Shown in pieces: positions 11,817 through 24,089 of a DNA stretch of 64,000 nucleotides. Made by a program: the position numbers and the translations under genes. Within the stretch, counting starts at the first letter, position 1; each line of letters starts with the position of its first letter. The notes under the pieces are model-generated. The model was given only the letters and a program-made list of their open reading frames with translations. It was not told the DNA's origin and did no database searches. Origin of the DNA: Phoronis australis (taxonomy: Eukaryota; Phoronida; Phoronidae); contig NMRA01000300.1 of assembly GCA_002633005.1 (NCBI GenBank), positions 367,324 to 431,323 of the forward strand, read 5' to 3'.

Positions 11817-12479
11817 AGGTGACGTCAACGAACGTGCAACAAACGCATGATCAACATACGGCATTGTACTAACATTTATACGCTATGAAAAATAAAATGA
11901 GACTCACAATTTCAATAAAAACGACATCGTAAATTCAATAAAATTTATCTGCCATGTTCTCTCACTTGTAAATCATCGATCCCCGGTTTGAATGCGAGTA
12001 ACGTGTCGTCAGGATCCTTTGACTTGGACATTATAAGCAGTAACTAGCCTCTTTAGCAGACGATATTTTCACGGTGGAAGCTTAGCATGATAAGATGTGT
12101 GGTAATCTAGACTAGTTGCTTAAAAATTAGTTTAAAGATTCACTTTATTTCTAATTTGTTTCAATTTTATGTGGTTTTAAGTAAAACATCATTTTAACAA
12201 GAGCAACTCGGCGTTTCTCAAAAGGTCACGACCTCCGACCCCAGGCCTCTGACGTAGAAAGTAGTTACAAAAGCCGAGGCGAATCGAGAAAGGTAGATCG
12301 ATTCATTGCAATCTTTATCGTTCAGTATGTGGTATAAATAGATTATTACATGTTCTCAGTCGTTACCCCCCCCCCCTTATCTAGAGCCCTCGGGCGATAA
12401 TTCTCCAAAATCCACTGGGGCTCTAGATTACGGGAAATAACGACTTCGCCATGTAATAATCTATACTATACAAAAAAAT

Positions 12480-12530
12480 ATATAAATATCATATGATATG
12501 ATATATCATATTATATCATATCGTGCTCAA
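12480..12530. repeat. AT-rich ATATCATATGATATG simple/palindromic repeat
   Basis: Repeated and self-complementary ATATCATA/TATGATAT units. Low-complexity DNA. Confidence 0.7.
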
Positions 12531-12767
12531 GTAGACACGTGTACATGCAAACTCAAAAGGAAATTATTTGTGTATTATTTCGAGACGCCCAAAACACCTG
12601 ACTTCTGGTATTAAGTGACGCCCGAGTATTTAAAAGAGCGTTGCGCTAATTAAAGCAACCAAAGTACTGGAAGTACCGGGATTTTCTGAATAAACGCACA
12701 TGGGCGTTTCATCGGGTTGGCTTATCTACGGAAAACCCCGGTTACATAGTAAGTCATTTACGTGACA

Positions 12768-12935
12768 TGTTTGAGAGGGACCTCGGTCAAAGATCATAGG
12801 TCAAATGTTATAGGTCAAAGGTGCAAGTGTAACAGGACGTGACGTCATCCTCAAATCGGAAAGGCTTAGAAATGCGTTTGAGAGGGACATCAAAAGTCAA
12901 AGGTCGTAGGTTACAGGTGTAAGCGGAAGTCACGC
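12768..12935. repeat. Two diverged copies of a ~108-bp unit with AGGTCA-type half sites
   Basis: GTTTGAGAGGGAC begins both copies (about 12768 and 12876). Each is followed by GGTCA-like half sites. AGGTCAAAGGTGCA at 12812-12825 and AAGTCAAAGGTCG at 12894-12906 are both direct repeats spaced by one base (DR1). Confidence 0.6.
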
Positions 12936-13235
12936 TTTCCGTAAACCGTAAGGAAGTGAAAATGAGGTAAAAAATCTAGTGTTTTTAAACGTGTAATAAT
13001 AAAGTACAATCTAAATAGATTCTCACTACAAAATCCGCCCACTCTCCATAGTAGATTCATACACAATTGTCTACAAGAAGAATTCATACGACAGACAGGC
13101 TTAAATAAACCTATAGTAGAATTATCAATTGCTGCGGATTGTACCTTTTTGTTGGCAAGGACACTAACTATAGTTGCCTACAAAACTGTTTGACCACACT
13201 GCCCAGTTTTCTTGGAAAACAAGCAAGATTGATTC

Positions 13236-13372
13236 GTGGGCGGCGCACCATAGGGGGCTGGGGGTCTATATCCTCCACTTGTTCAGTGCTGTGCCGCCTA
13301 TGGTCCATGGGCAGTGCACCACAAGGGGCTGGGGGGTTATAGCCCCCACTTTTTTCAGTGTTGCGTAACTCA
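13236..13372 (+). repeat. GC-rich MITE-like repeat, tandem dimer
   Basis: Two head-to-tail copies of a unit starting GGGCGGCGCACCATAGGGG and reaching CCACTTTTTTCAGTG, as seen in opposite orientation at 29.17 kb and 57.01 kb. The apparent short open frames here are just repeat. Confidence 0.7.
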
Positions 13373-13737
13373 TGTGATTGATTAATAAAGTAAGGAGTTC
13401 AACAGGATAATTCCAGTGTTACAACAACGGTGAAGACTAATAGAAGGAAATGTGAATCGTCTAAATTGCTATCTTCCGAAATTCACTTGTTGAAGAAGTT
13501 TTTTGAGTTAAAAGTTTGACAAAGAATTCCTGTGATGGTTGAGTTTCAAATGGACTTAGTTAGATCATCGATAAATCGCAAAGAATCGCTTTAGAACGGT
13601 TTTTCTTCATTAGTAAACAGAGGAAAATGTAGACGTGATTGGGTCTGTGCCCCATCAATACTTTGAGTGGTGTGATGCATATTCATACTGCAGATCCATC
13701 CTTGGATTAGCGAATATGGGGAGCGTACTGTACTTGG

Positions 13738-15060
13738 ATGGATGGGTTTAATAATCCAATTATACCTAGTACGGTAACTATGGTATGTACGGGCGAATTC
13801 ATCAATGCAGACGGTCTTACTTGTGCTAATGTCTATGATGGTTTTAATTGTGCGAGTTATGATGACGGTCTCATTTGTGAAGTAAGTTTTTGTAATGTGT
13901 TACCATCGCTGTCAATTCTCTTGCGTTGGCGTCAGAGTCTGGTGGACAACCCAGCATGTCGATTCTTCTTCTTCTTCTTCTCGTTCGTCAAATGGTCAAA
14001 TCTGTCTAATATTAACAATCATGATGACGTATGTGCGTTGCACTACCTATTCTATGGGTCAAGGGCCGGGAACGTTAGCTCATATCTTATCTGGATGTAA
14101 GATGTTGCTACAGCAAGGACGATTTAGATGGCTGCACATACAGTTGCAATATCTCTTGCAGATGTATTGGATTCTGGGCGACGGAGCCACCAAGAGCCAG
14201 ACAACAGATACAGTTCAGAAGAGCATAAGAACTGATCGACAGTCAACTCAGTCATGGATGGTACAAATTGGGGGTTGAGATCTGGTCTAAAGGCGCGATT
14301 GAAGTTCTTTGAGGAGATCATAGAGACAGTGTAGAGGTGTGGCCGGCAGTAAGATGTAATGGGTTCATCGTAGGAAAGATGGTGCCTTGGAAAGAAGGTT
14401 GTGAAGAAGCGCAGGAGAGAAAAGTCAGCAAGTATAAGTGATTATAGTTGTCTTGAGAGGAGCCGGAAGGCGTGCTTATTTCCTGTAGAGGTAAAGGAAG
14501 GTATGCAGGGGTTTCCTAGTCAGTACATGGTCTTATTACAGATTCTAGCGAGAACGAAGAAAGGACAGACGAACAGTCATTAGAAAGTTATAGGTGAGGC
14601 AACTGATAAAGTCACGTGGTTCATGTGGTATCACTGTGGGCAGAAAGAGTGCGGAGAACAAGTAGATCCACAGTGAGTTGGCCGACACTGTGCACCAGCC
14701 AGCTGAGGACGTTATGGATCAGGGTTCAAATACCACATTGTTGGGAAGAAGTCAGGTTCATGGCTGCAGGGCCCCGAAGGAGAAGCTGCCATGTGAGAGA
14801 GGGTGGTTAGACCTATCTTGGTGGTCAGACGTATGATGACTATTTGGGTAGGGTCAAGACAGCCTACTACTAAATAAACCTGGCGACATTATCAGAAAAA
14901 ATACAAGTTTGTATTACTGTGGTAATAATGATAACGGTCGTAATTGACTTACTAGTAATTATGTTCTGTACGGGCAAATTCATCGATCCAGGGAGGTGTT
15001 AGAGATGATGAGTTCTAACGACGAATTCATCGGGCTAGAGGGTCTTATTATGAGTCAAAG
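13738..15060 (+). mobile_element. Degenerate LINE (reverse-transcriptase C-terminal region), disrupted
   Basis: From about 14030 to 14560 several broken plus-strand frames match in order the region downstream of the reverse-transcriptase core in some animal non-LTR elements: LAHILSGCKMLLQQGRFRWL, then TVPW-like PWKEGCEEAQERKVSKYK, then FPVEVKEGMQGFPSQ. Stops and frameshifts interrupt them, so it is dead. The flanks (about 13780-13830 and 14950-15030) share a diverged sequence with CTGTACGGGC and AATTCATCGAT-like words, as if the element lies inside an older duplication. Recognition is by pattern memory, not by search. Confidence 0.5.
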
Positions 15061-15157
15061 GTTTGCCTTCTCAGTCTTACTTACGGTTTCGACGCTTTGC
15101 ACAAACATGCAAAATGGAGAGTGAGTGCAAGGATAAAATGAAGGATGAGTGTGAAGG

Positions 15158-15830
15158 GTAAAATGGAGGGATGGCTGTAGAGTGGATGGTAAAATGGAGG
15201 GATGGCTGTAGAGTGGATGGTAAAATGGAGGGATGGCTGTAGAGTGGATGGTAAAATGGAGGGATGGCTGTAGAGTGGATGGTAAAATGGAGGGATGGCT
15301 GTAGAGTGGATGGTAAAATGGAGGGATGGCTGTAGAGTGGATGGTAAAATGGAGGGATGGCTGTAGAGTGGATGGTAAAATGGAGGGATGGCTGTAGAGT
15401 GGATGGTAAAATGGAGGGATGGCTGTAGAGTGGATGGTAAAATGGAGGGATGGCTGTAGAGTGGATGGTAAAATGGAGGGATGGCTGTAGAGTGGATGGT
15501 AAAATGGAGGGATGGCTGTAGAGTGGATGGTAAAATGGAGGGATGGCTGTAGAGTGGATGGTAAAATGGAGGGATGGCTGTAGAGTGGATGGTAAAATGG
15601 AGGGATGGCTGTAGAGTGGATGGTAAAATGGGGGGATGGCTGTAGAGTGGATGGTAAAATGGAAGCTGAGTGTTGAGGGCAAAGTTGCGGATGAATGTGG
15701 AGGGTAAAATGGGGGGTGGCTGTAGAGTGGATGGTAAAATGGAAGGTGAGTGTTGAGGGTTAAGTTGAGGGTGAATGTGGAGGGTAAAATGGGGGGTGCT
15801 TGTAGAGTGGATGGTAAAATGACACATTTC
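15158..15830. repeat. 31-bp minisatellite, 16 near-identical copies plus diverged tail
   Basis: The GTAAAATGG landmark recurs every 31 bases from 15158 to 15654 (16 copies, almost identical). After it comes a diverged part (15654-15830) that alternates the same unit with a longer GAGTGTTGAGGG-containing unit. The minus strand is open in two frames throughout because 31 is not a multiple of 3 and the unit lacks stops. This is repeat, not a gene. Confidence 0.97.
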
Positions 15831-16009
15831 GGCTAAAGATTTTGGAATCGCTATTGATCGGTCACGAAAAACCTGCGTTCAATGAACACCTCACAGGTGC
15901 GCATAGCACACTGGCTCTGTTTCGATATGCTTGCGGGCTTCCTACCGTGTGTTGCATTCACTCTCTCTGCTAGTACACCTCTCTTCCCGCTGTCACGTGT
16001 ATTTCATTG

Positions 16010-16110
16010 TTTATTTCGCTATGTATATGTTCATTCCACTCATTGCCTGATGATGTGACATGAAGTCACGAAATATAGCTAGTGTTTTTGTTTGTTTGTT
16101 ATGTCTCTCG
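16010..16110 (+). ncRNA. Hammerhead-ribozyme-like motif (degenerate)
   Basis: CTGATGA at 16047-16053, one extra T, stem GTGAC/GTCAC around ATGAA, then GAAA at 16070-16073. Upstream GCTATGT (about 16019) could pair with the ATATAGC after GAA, with one G.U. Stem I is weak and the extra base between CUGAUGA and stem II departs from the consensus. Probably a retroelement remnant. Confidence 0.3.
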
Positions 16111-16239
16111 GTATTTTACTTCATACTTGCACACCAGAGGAAAGGAGACTACTCCGAAATAACGAACGTACCAGTATCAAGCTCGCTAACAAAATGTCTA
16201 GACGTGTCTTTAACGAAATCTAATATGAAATACTAAATT

Positions 16240-17050
16240 AGTAGTAATTAATACACTTCATTCACGTTAAGACAAAAATACAATTAATACAAATTTACGC
16301 TTATGGAGACTCCGTGAAGGACCCGATGGGTCCGCTGACCACGGAGCCATCCGAGAATAAAAAATTACAGTGTTACAGATAATCAGAATTACAAAATTAA
16401 GTGATAATATAATTTAAAACTACTTGTAAAAAGACTAGGAGAAATTATCGAAAATAGTTACACACAAAGCAGTTGGGAATAGTGCATTCAAGTTCAAAAC
16501 TTTCAAAACAAACATTCTTAAAATAATTTATAACAGTGGATAACGAATGGGTAAAAATTTTTTGAGAAACACTTTCAGGAAGGTTATTAATGATATGAGG
16601 TGGGGCATTGCGAACTGAATCTTAAACAAATCATTTAGTACAACGAGGAGTTTATAGAAGATGTCGTTGCCTAGTGTAAAGTTCATGAACAGACCCACGG
16701 GTTAGTAAATAGAACGCTTTAAAAATGAATGTAAGTAACTATGAACTTATTTGTAGAAAAAAATTATAATAGCAACAACATACAAGTTCTTTAATGTAAG
16801 AAGGCAAAAAATAAATACTTGTGTATTGATGTTGAACTTCATATAATTTTAATCTTTTTTAATGTTGAAACCAACACTCAACATGTTTATAGGCAGATTA
16901 CGAGGGACGGAATTAGTAAACAAACACTTCCCTGTCCCAAAATAGCTACTAACTCATAAGTCTCAGTGTTGGATTCCAATCATAAGCTTCCAATAAAAGT
17001 TAAATTCATTTGTGCCCTCTGCCACACACAGCCTCATCAGAGTGCCTCCA
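16240..17050 (-). mobile_element. LINE 3' portion (end of reverse-transcriptase ORF and 3' UTR)
   Basis: On the minus strand a frame reads SVRNAPPHIINNLPESVSQK, then SLSTVINYFKNVCF, to a TAA near 16437. This matches the usual LINE ORF2 end (R-N-x-P-x-x-x-N-x-L-P-E-S then F-K). Upstream frames are broken. The 3' UTR at 16241-16350 is the reverse complement of a tail at 60419-60546, showing a dispersed family. Confidence 0.6.
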
Positions 17051-20000
17051 GACATGAGGCTCAACATTTTGCACTATGCCCTCCGCTAAGGCATGTAAAT
17101 ATAAAGTTGTGAAAATTCGGGGCATTGTGGTGAAACAGTTCGATGGGCTGGGTGACGGAACTAATCACGCTCTATTAGATAGTGCTCTTGCCAACAAGAA
17201 GGTACAACCAGTATGACCTATGGCTTCTCAAACGTGTCACGTAAACGAATACTATATATTATTGGATTTAATTTTTCACTTTCCACGAATAAGCTAGTTA
17301 GTAACACGTCTTCCACACACTGTGTCACGATTTTTCATATGTTCGGAGTTTTTCGTGCCCAATGATTTCATGGAACTGTTGCTCAGGAAGTGCAGGCACA
17401 ACCAACATGGACGCTGACCTTCCATTGTTTAACTGTATTCAACTTTTATTTCAAAAGAGTGTCAACTAAAATCATAGGAACTCTGGCCTTATCTTGTCAT
17501 CATCTGGAGCCACATGTTCGAGCGGTTGGCGCCATTCGTGCAGTTGTGACCTATCGGACGCTGAACGGTGAATCTGACGCAGCTGACGACTATTTACCGA
17601 ATAAATTGATTGTTTTACTACAAACTTCGAAATATAACATGCAGGGAAAACGCAAAATAAAATCGTGTTTTAACTGAGTGAGTAAGCTTATAATAAGTTT
17701 TACGAAAAGATTAAACTTTTAATTCAGCTATTACCGAGCCTGTCTCTCGTTGGTAAACTTTGATTTGATGTTTCAAATACAACCCACGCCACAAAACAAA
17801 GTATTTATTTGGTTGGCAATATACAATTTTTATTGAGCGAAGGGAATTTAAATTGCTTCTTTGCAAAATAAAATCATTTCCAATCCCATTAGGGCCGGTA
17901 ATCGCTCTTCATCAGTTTCTAAACAACGATTATGTGCCGATTTATAACTTGATCATATGAAATGTACCTCACTATTCAAGTGACCGGCAATAAAAGACTA
18001 ATCCTGTTTAATTATTTTGACAAATTGTAAAACTAGCCACTTGCTTTTTGATTTGGGACAAATATGTCTTAATTGACCGCTTCAAAGAGGCCGACCTTTT
18101 CAATTATGACGACAACTAGCAACCTATGATTGCAAGATCAAGCGCTATTCACTGCGTTTTCACATTTTTTATTTGCGTCGCATTTCTGCCTCACACGAGG
18201 AACGCTGAAATCGTTAGTGGCCGTGGCACTGCACGCAGGTGTAGTTTTGGCGATGAGTCAAAAACAATTTTCTATTGATGGCGAATAGATCTGTTTGTGC
18301 GTAAAAGCAGTATAATGAATTCGAAGTATACTCTTTTTGTGCACTCGGGAAAACCCAGGGGTGTAGTCGAAGGAGGAACGTGTCCCTCACTTTGTTACAG
18401 CCTGTCAAGAAACCTCAGTAACATTCCATATTCTGCTGTTAGTTTGAATTAAAATAAAACTCAATTTTTGTTCAGTTGTTACAAATCACTGAGAGAGTCA
18501 CTCGTTTATGAACAAACATACCTTCACTACGCGGAATGATCAAATGAAAATCAAGGGAGCTGGTCGAACAGACATTACTCCGACTTCCGGTAATTAAAGT
18601 TAAGATAAAAAACCCTGCGAATATATGAATACCGAGGCATAAGATTCGTTGAGGTAGACTCTTCCATTTCTGAGATGAACTGTACACCGAATGTAGTCTG
18701 TGTTATAACATGCGAAAATAGAAAAGTGAGATGAAAATAAATTCGTGATGTGGTTGGCGTAAGTTGGAACGATATGTCTTGTGTCTGCACTCAACCAGTT
18801 GAGTCAATGTCGGCATACATCAAAGGGCGGATGACAACAGTATTTAGAATTAGTTTGTTTATAATAATGACCGTGTTTACTACCCAAGCACATTATATCT
18901 AAACACAGGCGTCATCCCGCTGTTTTAAACTCTTACCAGTTATTCAGTGACTCAAGCAATAATTGTATATGATGGGCCCCCGAGCCTTTCAATGTATCGC
19001 AATAATAGACGATGTACCTTGCAACGCTCCACCCCTTAGTGCAGGATACGTTTCATTTCCGCCCATAAACTTGAAAAGAGTTGTACCTTAGGAAACCTAC
19101 AGTTTCCTGAACTACATTTGCTTTTATTACACACGTACCTTGAATTTCAGGTTGTTTTATCCTATAACGCTCAACGTAATAACACTTACTTTCACATTTG
19201 GAATCAGATAATCGAAACAGATAAGTCTTCATATTAGCAGTACTACAAGACTAAAAGGCAGAGCAAGACCATGGAGCAGAAAACACGCCAGTTCAATGTA
19301 TGAAAGTTAGAAATATTTTTAAAAACCTCAAATTAGTCCAGTTCATATGTAGTGCAAAATTATGCTGAACTGCAATATAATAATTGTTTGAAAATATTGT
19401 TTCCGACTTACAAAGAATAACTACATTAAAACTTATCTCCCAATGAGGTTTTTTAAAACATGGTGTCATTTTTTAAAGCAAAATGTTCGAAAGGTTAATA
19501 ACTCAACAATCAAAGTTTTACAAACTTGGAGATAAATTTAAAAAGCGTAAACACATACGGTGATATAATTTACGTAATATTCTAATTTTAGGCACGGTTC
19601 GATTTTTGTTCCAAGCTGGTTCAAGCTAAGAAAAATATATTTGATAAACGCTAAAAATTGAAATGGCATTTAATGCATGTCTTTCAATTTGACGTCTCGT
19701 GTTTCGATCATCATCTGTTTTGTAAAGCCTTTATATGTCGACTTGTCAAGATAATTTTAACGTACAAACGGTACGAAACTGGGTTTATTAACTTAATCAG
19801 CGATATTTCATTTTTTGCATTTTTGGCTAACTTCCGTCGCGTATTGCTAGGATAGTAATCAATGTTATCATTTCACTTTTTTCTTTGTCGACTAACATCA
19901 GACTGGCCCGTATATCTAGGCCATTCATACCTCACCAGTTCTAACCGTTACGAATATATAATTTAATTAGGATGCATAGTTTCCATTTGTTTTAATTCTA

Positions 20001-21927
20001 AATTTTAGGAGTTTTTTAATCAAATGTACCGCAAAAAGCCGTTGGGCAAATGGAGGAAACGTCAGTGACAAGTTGGATCATAGCTATTATGACGTCACCG
20101 AAAATAAAAGCTTGTAATATATATTTATTGACATTTGGCATATTATCAGCAGTGTCTTCTAAGATGAACGATCGTCGATTTCAACCGACGGGCAACTTCA
20201 ATTAACAGAAATCTATAGATAACGGACAATCTGTAAGATTGAAACGTCTATTACTAACTGATATGGTGCACGGACATCTTAATGGAATGGACTCGTCGTG
20301 ATTTGCATACACGGCGGCAGAGTGAACGCGGGCACATTGGCAGCTAAGGACGAGTCTCATTGATTTCGAATGATTTCAAGCACAAAAGATTGTTAAATCT
20401 GTCCACAGTTAAAGTAATTTGCATGCATAATGAGGAAGGTGATTACACCTGGATATTATGGCCACTTGTCCCGTTGTTCACGTCACTGTTATATGAAGTA
20501 ATAAGGCTGTATGGGGGAGATTTTAGAACGACGCACAGCTCGGCGTCAACGTAGGTTCCCGGAAACGTGAACAAAAATGAAATTCGTCAACTGTAAATGA
20601 TTTCAAAACTCAATTAACCGGTGCACTAAACGTTCTAACTCAGTGTCACAGTGTGCGTATTTAGACTGCCATGCATTTATCGCGTATTTGATGGCTTTGG
20701 GAACTCGTCTCCCAAGTCAATTACCCTCGCAGAAATAACGATAGGAAACATTTTGCTATCATTTGGCGATCATTTGATTGGAAGTGGAGAATAAAATTAA
20801 GCAAGTCTTTTAATCAGGCCTGTTCATCACCATATAAACAAGTTAATTATCGCAAGCTCATTGTTTTTATACACGCACTCGGCTACTCTGCTTTAATCCT
20901 TTAACTGTTCTATAATTGTCATAGTCTGTTATTGGGATTAATTGCAATAGGGATGGATAAATGGACATTTATCACTCGCTCAATTATAGCAAGAAACATA
21001 CTATCTGATACTGTAGATTACATGGCCACGGGTAAAGCTTCTTTTAACTGATGCGCGGAAGATACAAGGGCTACAAAATATGGGATTACTTAGTAAACAA
21101 TCTAACTCAGTAACTGCGCATCACATAGGTGACACTGAACGGTTAGACTGCGGCCGCGGCCAATTTGCACTCCCCAAAATATTAACATCTAGGGATAGGC
21201 CAGGCTTGAGGGTATTTTTCAGTTAGGTATTGTACGTAGGCCAAGTGAATTTGGTTTGTTTGTATTTGTGAACATGCTGAAAATTAAAAAAGGCCACTTT
21301 CTTGGCTGTAGTTGCACTCTTCTTCAAGACGGTGGCCCCCTGTTGCAGTTGTGCATTGCTGTGTAGCGACTGAGAAATTGGCCGCGATTTCAGGTAGCCC
21401 TCAAACAAGCAAGATTTGCAAAAAAACTATTTGGTTGACAGTACTTTTGGTCGGACCACATTTTTGGAATTGGTAGGAAATTTGCTTTCGGAATATAATG
21501 TTGGCTTTAGTCGAGCATCGGCAAGGAAGTGGTGGTTTTGGGGTGAAAAGTGCCGATTTTGCATTTTTTGTCCTTATTTTTCTTAGTCTAGCTTGGTTTC
21601 CACTGGGCCGGAGTGAAATGGTCAAAAATGCAAGAGAGAACAAAGTTTCTGTTCTCATCTGTAGGGCTTGTGATGTGAAATGACTCAAAACTTTTCTTTA
21701 TTTGCATGCAGTTTTTGACAGAGTGAAGAAAGGGTGAAGAGTCCCCCGTGTGTTCTGATAGGCAAATCCCTGTGAGAACTGTTCAGTGCCTGCATACCGG
21801 GGTGTTGAAAAAGCACCGCCTGGCGTTGTGGATATACTGTTGCGACATCTTTTGTTTATACGAGGAATACCACAACATATCTAGCGAGGCCATCTATAAG
21901 CGGGTTACAACAATGTGATATCCATCC
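17051..21927. other. Intergenic stretch, nothing recognised
   Basis: No conserved coding sequence or structured RNA was found. Short open frames (up to about 95 codons, for example at 17390) have no recognisable domain. Confidence 0.4.
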
Positions 21928-22000
21928 GATTCCGTAGTGTAGTGGCTATCACATCTGCCTAACACGCAGAAGGTCCTCGGTTCGAAACCGGGCGGAATCA
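21928..22000 (+). tRNA. tRNA-Val (anticodon AAC)
   Basis: 73 nt with full cloverleaf. Acceptor GATTCCG pairs perfectly with CGGAATC, discriminator A. The anticodon stem TCTGC/GCAGA encloses CTAACAC with AAC at 21961-21963. The T arm CTCGG-TTCGAAA-CCGGG has one T.G pair. A-box TAGTGTAGTGG and B-box GGTTCGAAACC are intact. It is followed by TTTTT at 22002-22006, a Pol III stop. No intron. Likely functional; a repeat copy is possible as it borders a transposon-rich block. Confidence 0.95.
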
Positions 22001-22039
22001 ATTTTTATAATTTGTTTTGCATTAACGCCTAAAATTGCG

Positions 22040-22300
22040 TGAGTTATCAGATGGGACCAGGCGTGCGTTCAGTAACGCTAGGGCCAAGTCACGCGTTCTC
22101 ATTCAAGATACACGGCAATATCTCACGTTATCTAGCGAAGTCTTGCATGCTTGTTAGCGAGGTCCTAGTTTTACTGAACGGGAGGCATGGTAGACGGTTC
22201 CGAGTCGGTAAAAATCTAGCCAAATCACGTGTTCTCATTTAAAATACGCGGTAATATCTCACGTAATGCTTGCGAAATCTCGTAAGCCAACACCAGCCTC
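22040..22300 (-). repeat. Dispersed repeat with TTCTCAT/TATCTCACG core, two partial copies
   Basis: Two adjacent partial copies (about 22042-22165 and 22200-22300) share TCACGTGTTCTCATT- and GGTAATATCTCACGT-like words. The reverse complement occurs at 23150-23290, and another copy at 63600-63765. Confidence 0.7.
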
Positions 22301-22574
22301 TGCCGGTGATATCCAGTCACAGTGACATGCTGCGTTTCAGAAGGAAGAAACAACGACACCTTGTAAAAGCAAACCCACGTGATCAGTGCTGCTCTTGATA
22401 ACTTGTCTGCTGTTTCTGTGCTAGCAGATTCGCCAAATATCGGCGATTGCTACGACATTTTGGTGAGCGAATACCTTGGCCGAGATAGTTTCGCCACCTG
22501 GTGACTGACCAAGAACTGACAAACAAAATGTCATGGAAATTCCAGCAGCTATGGAGACAACACGAGTCCGCTGC

Positions 22575-22752
22575 AGGGGCGGATCCAGGATTTTGANNNN
22601 NNNNNNNNNNNNNNNNNNNNNNNNNNNNNNNNNNNNNNNNNNNNNNNNNNNNNNGGGGGGGGGGGGTGCAGGGCAGAGTATTAGCCAGGATTTTCACTGT
22701 CAAACATTGGCACCGCCGAACTGTCAAATGGAATTTGGGAAAATCCGCCGCT
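22575..22752 (+). mobile_element. hAT-like MITE with AGGGGCGGATCCAGG end (contains gap)
   Basis: It starts AGGGGCGGATCCAGGATTTTGA and ends ATCCGCCGCT. The interior (TTAGCC, CATTGGCACCGCCGAACTG) matches the reverse complement of 24090-24261. A run of N at 22597-22654 interrupts it. No clear target-site duplication. Confidence 0.65.
22597..22654. other. Assembly gap (58 N)
   Basis: Run of N next to a G-rich homopolymer inside the MITE. Confidence 0.99.
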
Positions 22753-23149
22753 GCGCTGGTGGAAAGCAAAAATGAACTCGTAACGTGGACATTGAAAGAT
22801 TTTAGAAGCAGTACACAATTGTGGATGTGCCATTAACAACGTGTTGCGAAGATGTCAACGAAGAATGTTGAATTAATTTGCTCAATACACGTTACAGCTT
22901 CAAGTTCCAGCGCGCAGTCAGCTTTGTGCTAGCAAAACTTTCGAAAGTCTTGGTTATCGGATTGCGACTGAGAAGAAACTGAGGAAGCGGCAAACAGTCC
23001 CAGGTTATCAAAAGCATTGGTCGCTAGGTAGTGTTTTGCTGTTTGATATTGCATGGGTCAGTCTTCTTTTAATTGCTTTGAAAATAACGTGGATTAAACT
23101 CACTACCAGGTATGAGAAAGATAATGTACTCTGGGTAGGTGAGAGCTCA

Positions 23150-23290
23150 TTAACGCTTGGACCTCACTAAACAGCAAGGCTTCGCGAGATTACGTGAGAT
23201 ATTACCGCGTATTTTAAGTGAGAACACGTGATTTTGGATAGATTTTAGCGAAGTTCTAGCGTAGGTCTTGGCGTTACTGGTGTTGGCTTT
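23150..23290 (+). repeat. Dispersed repeat copy, inverted relative to 22.0-22.3 kb
   Basis: Contains GCGAGATTACGTGAGATATT and GAGAACACGTGATTTTGG, the reverse complement of words at 22200-22290. A directly oriented relative is at 63608-63765. Confidence 0.7.
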
Positions 23291-24089
23291 CCAAGTAAAT
23301 CAAAATCACCCGGCATGCTTCTTAGCAACAACGTCACGTGCACTCACACATTTTGGTGTTTGATAACTTGAGCAAGACTGTACAAAGTCTGTCATTCTGA
23401 CAGTGAAATTACGTCTTAGTAGCGAGCTCGTACAGGGAGAGACTCATGATGCGATTCTCATTGGGCAAAGAAAAAAAACAATTGGTTATTAATATAAACT
23501 AAATAGTTACAAATGAGATCAAACAATCAATCTTATGAGATATAAATTGAGTGGGTAGTCTCGTCCCTGTGGACACCCTAGAAATTAGTAACAAGAAAAA
23601 TACGGACAAAAAAGCAGATACTGTATACCGTTTTCAAGGGCGCAACTTAATTTGTTCTATGTGAGACTTGAGCCCGTGTAAAGCCAATCCACCCACACCC
23701 ACGTTTTTCTAAAATGATCCCTGTCATAGCGAGAAAATATAAATTGCGAGTTATTTTCTCAATAGCCGCATTAGTAACGGTTTTCAGTGTGAAATTTGGT
23801 ATTTAAGGACATGGCTTTCTAAGGCGCCGTTAGCTTGTGGTGTTTCCGATTTTGTTTGCAAATTTTTTAGAAGCTGTAACGATGCCTAGGTAGACGGTGA
23901 ATCATCAGTTTGTGACAAAAAGTTAAACACAAATTTTACCAAAATTCAATGTTCATAAAAAGTTTACATAGATATAACATAAGGTAATTTAGAAACTCGT
24001 CAAAAGGCTTGTTTTTGGCAACTTTTTAGTCGATTACAGCCGCACCTACAAAAACAAATTTTACATGTTACTAGATTTGCGTATAAAAC

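Noticed and set aside
12360-12376. Poly-C tract
   Set aside because: Simple homopolymer; nothing further to say.
15158-15653. Regular repeats that could look like a CRISPR array
   Set aside because: The 31-bp units are directly contiguous with no unique spacers and the DNA is eukaryotic.
15077-15827. Two long minus-strand open frames of about 200-250 aa rich in HPSILPSTLQP
   Set aside because: They are produced by a 31-bp minisatellite with no stop in the unit; there is no start context, splice site or family likeness.
22383-22775. Open frames across 22.6 kb on both strands
   Set aside because: They run through a 58-base N gap inside a MITE, so the reading is meaningless.
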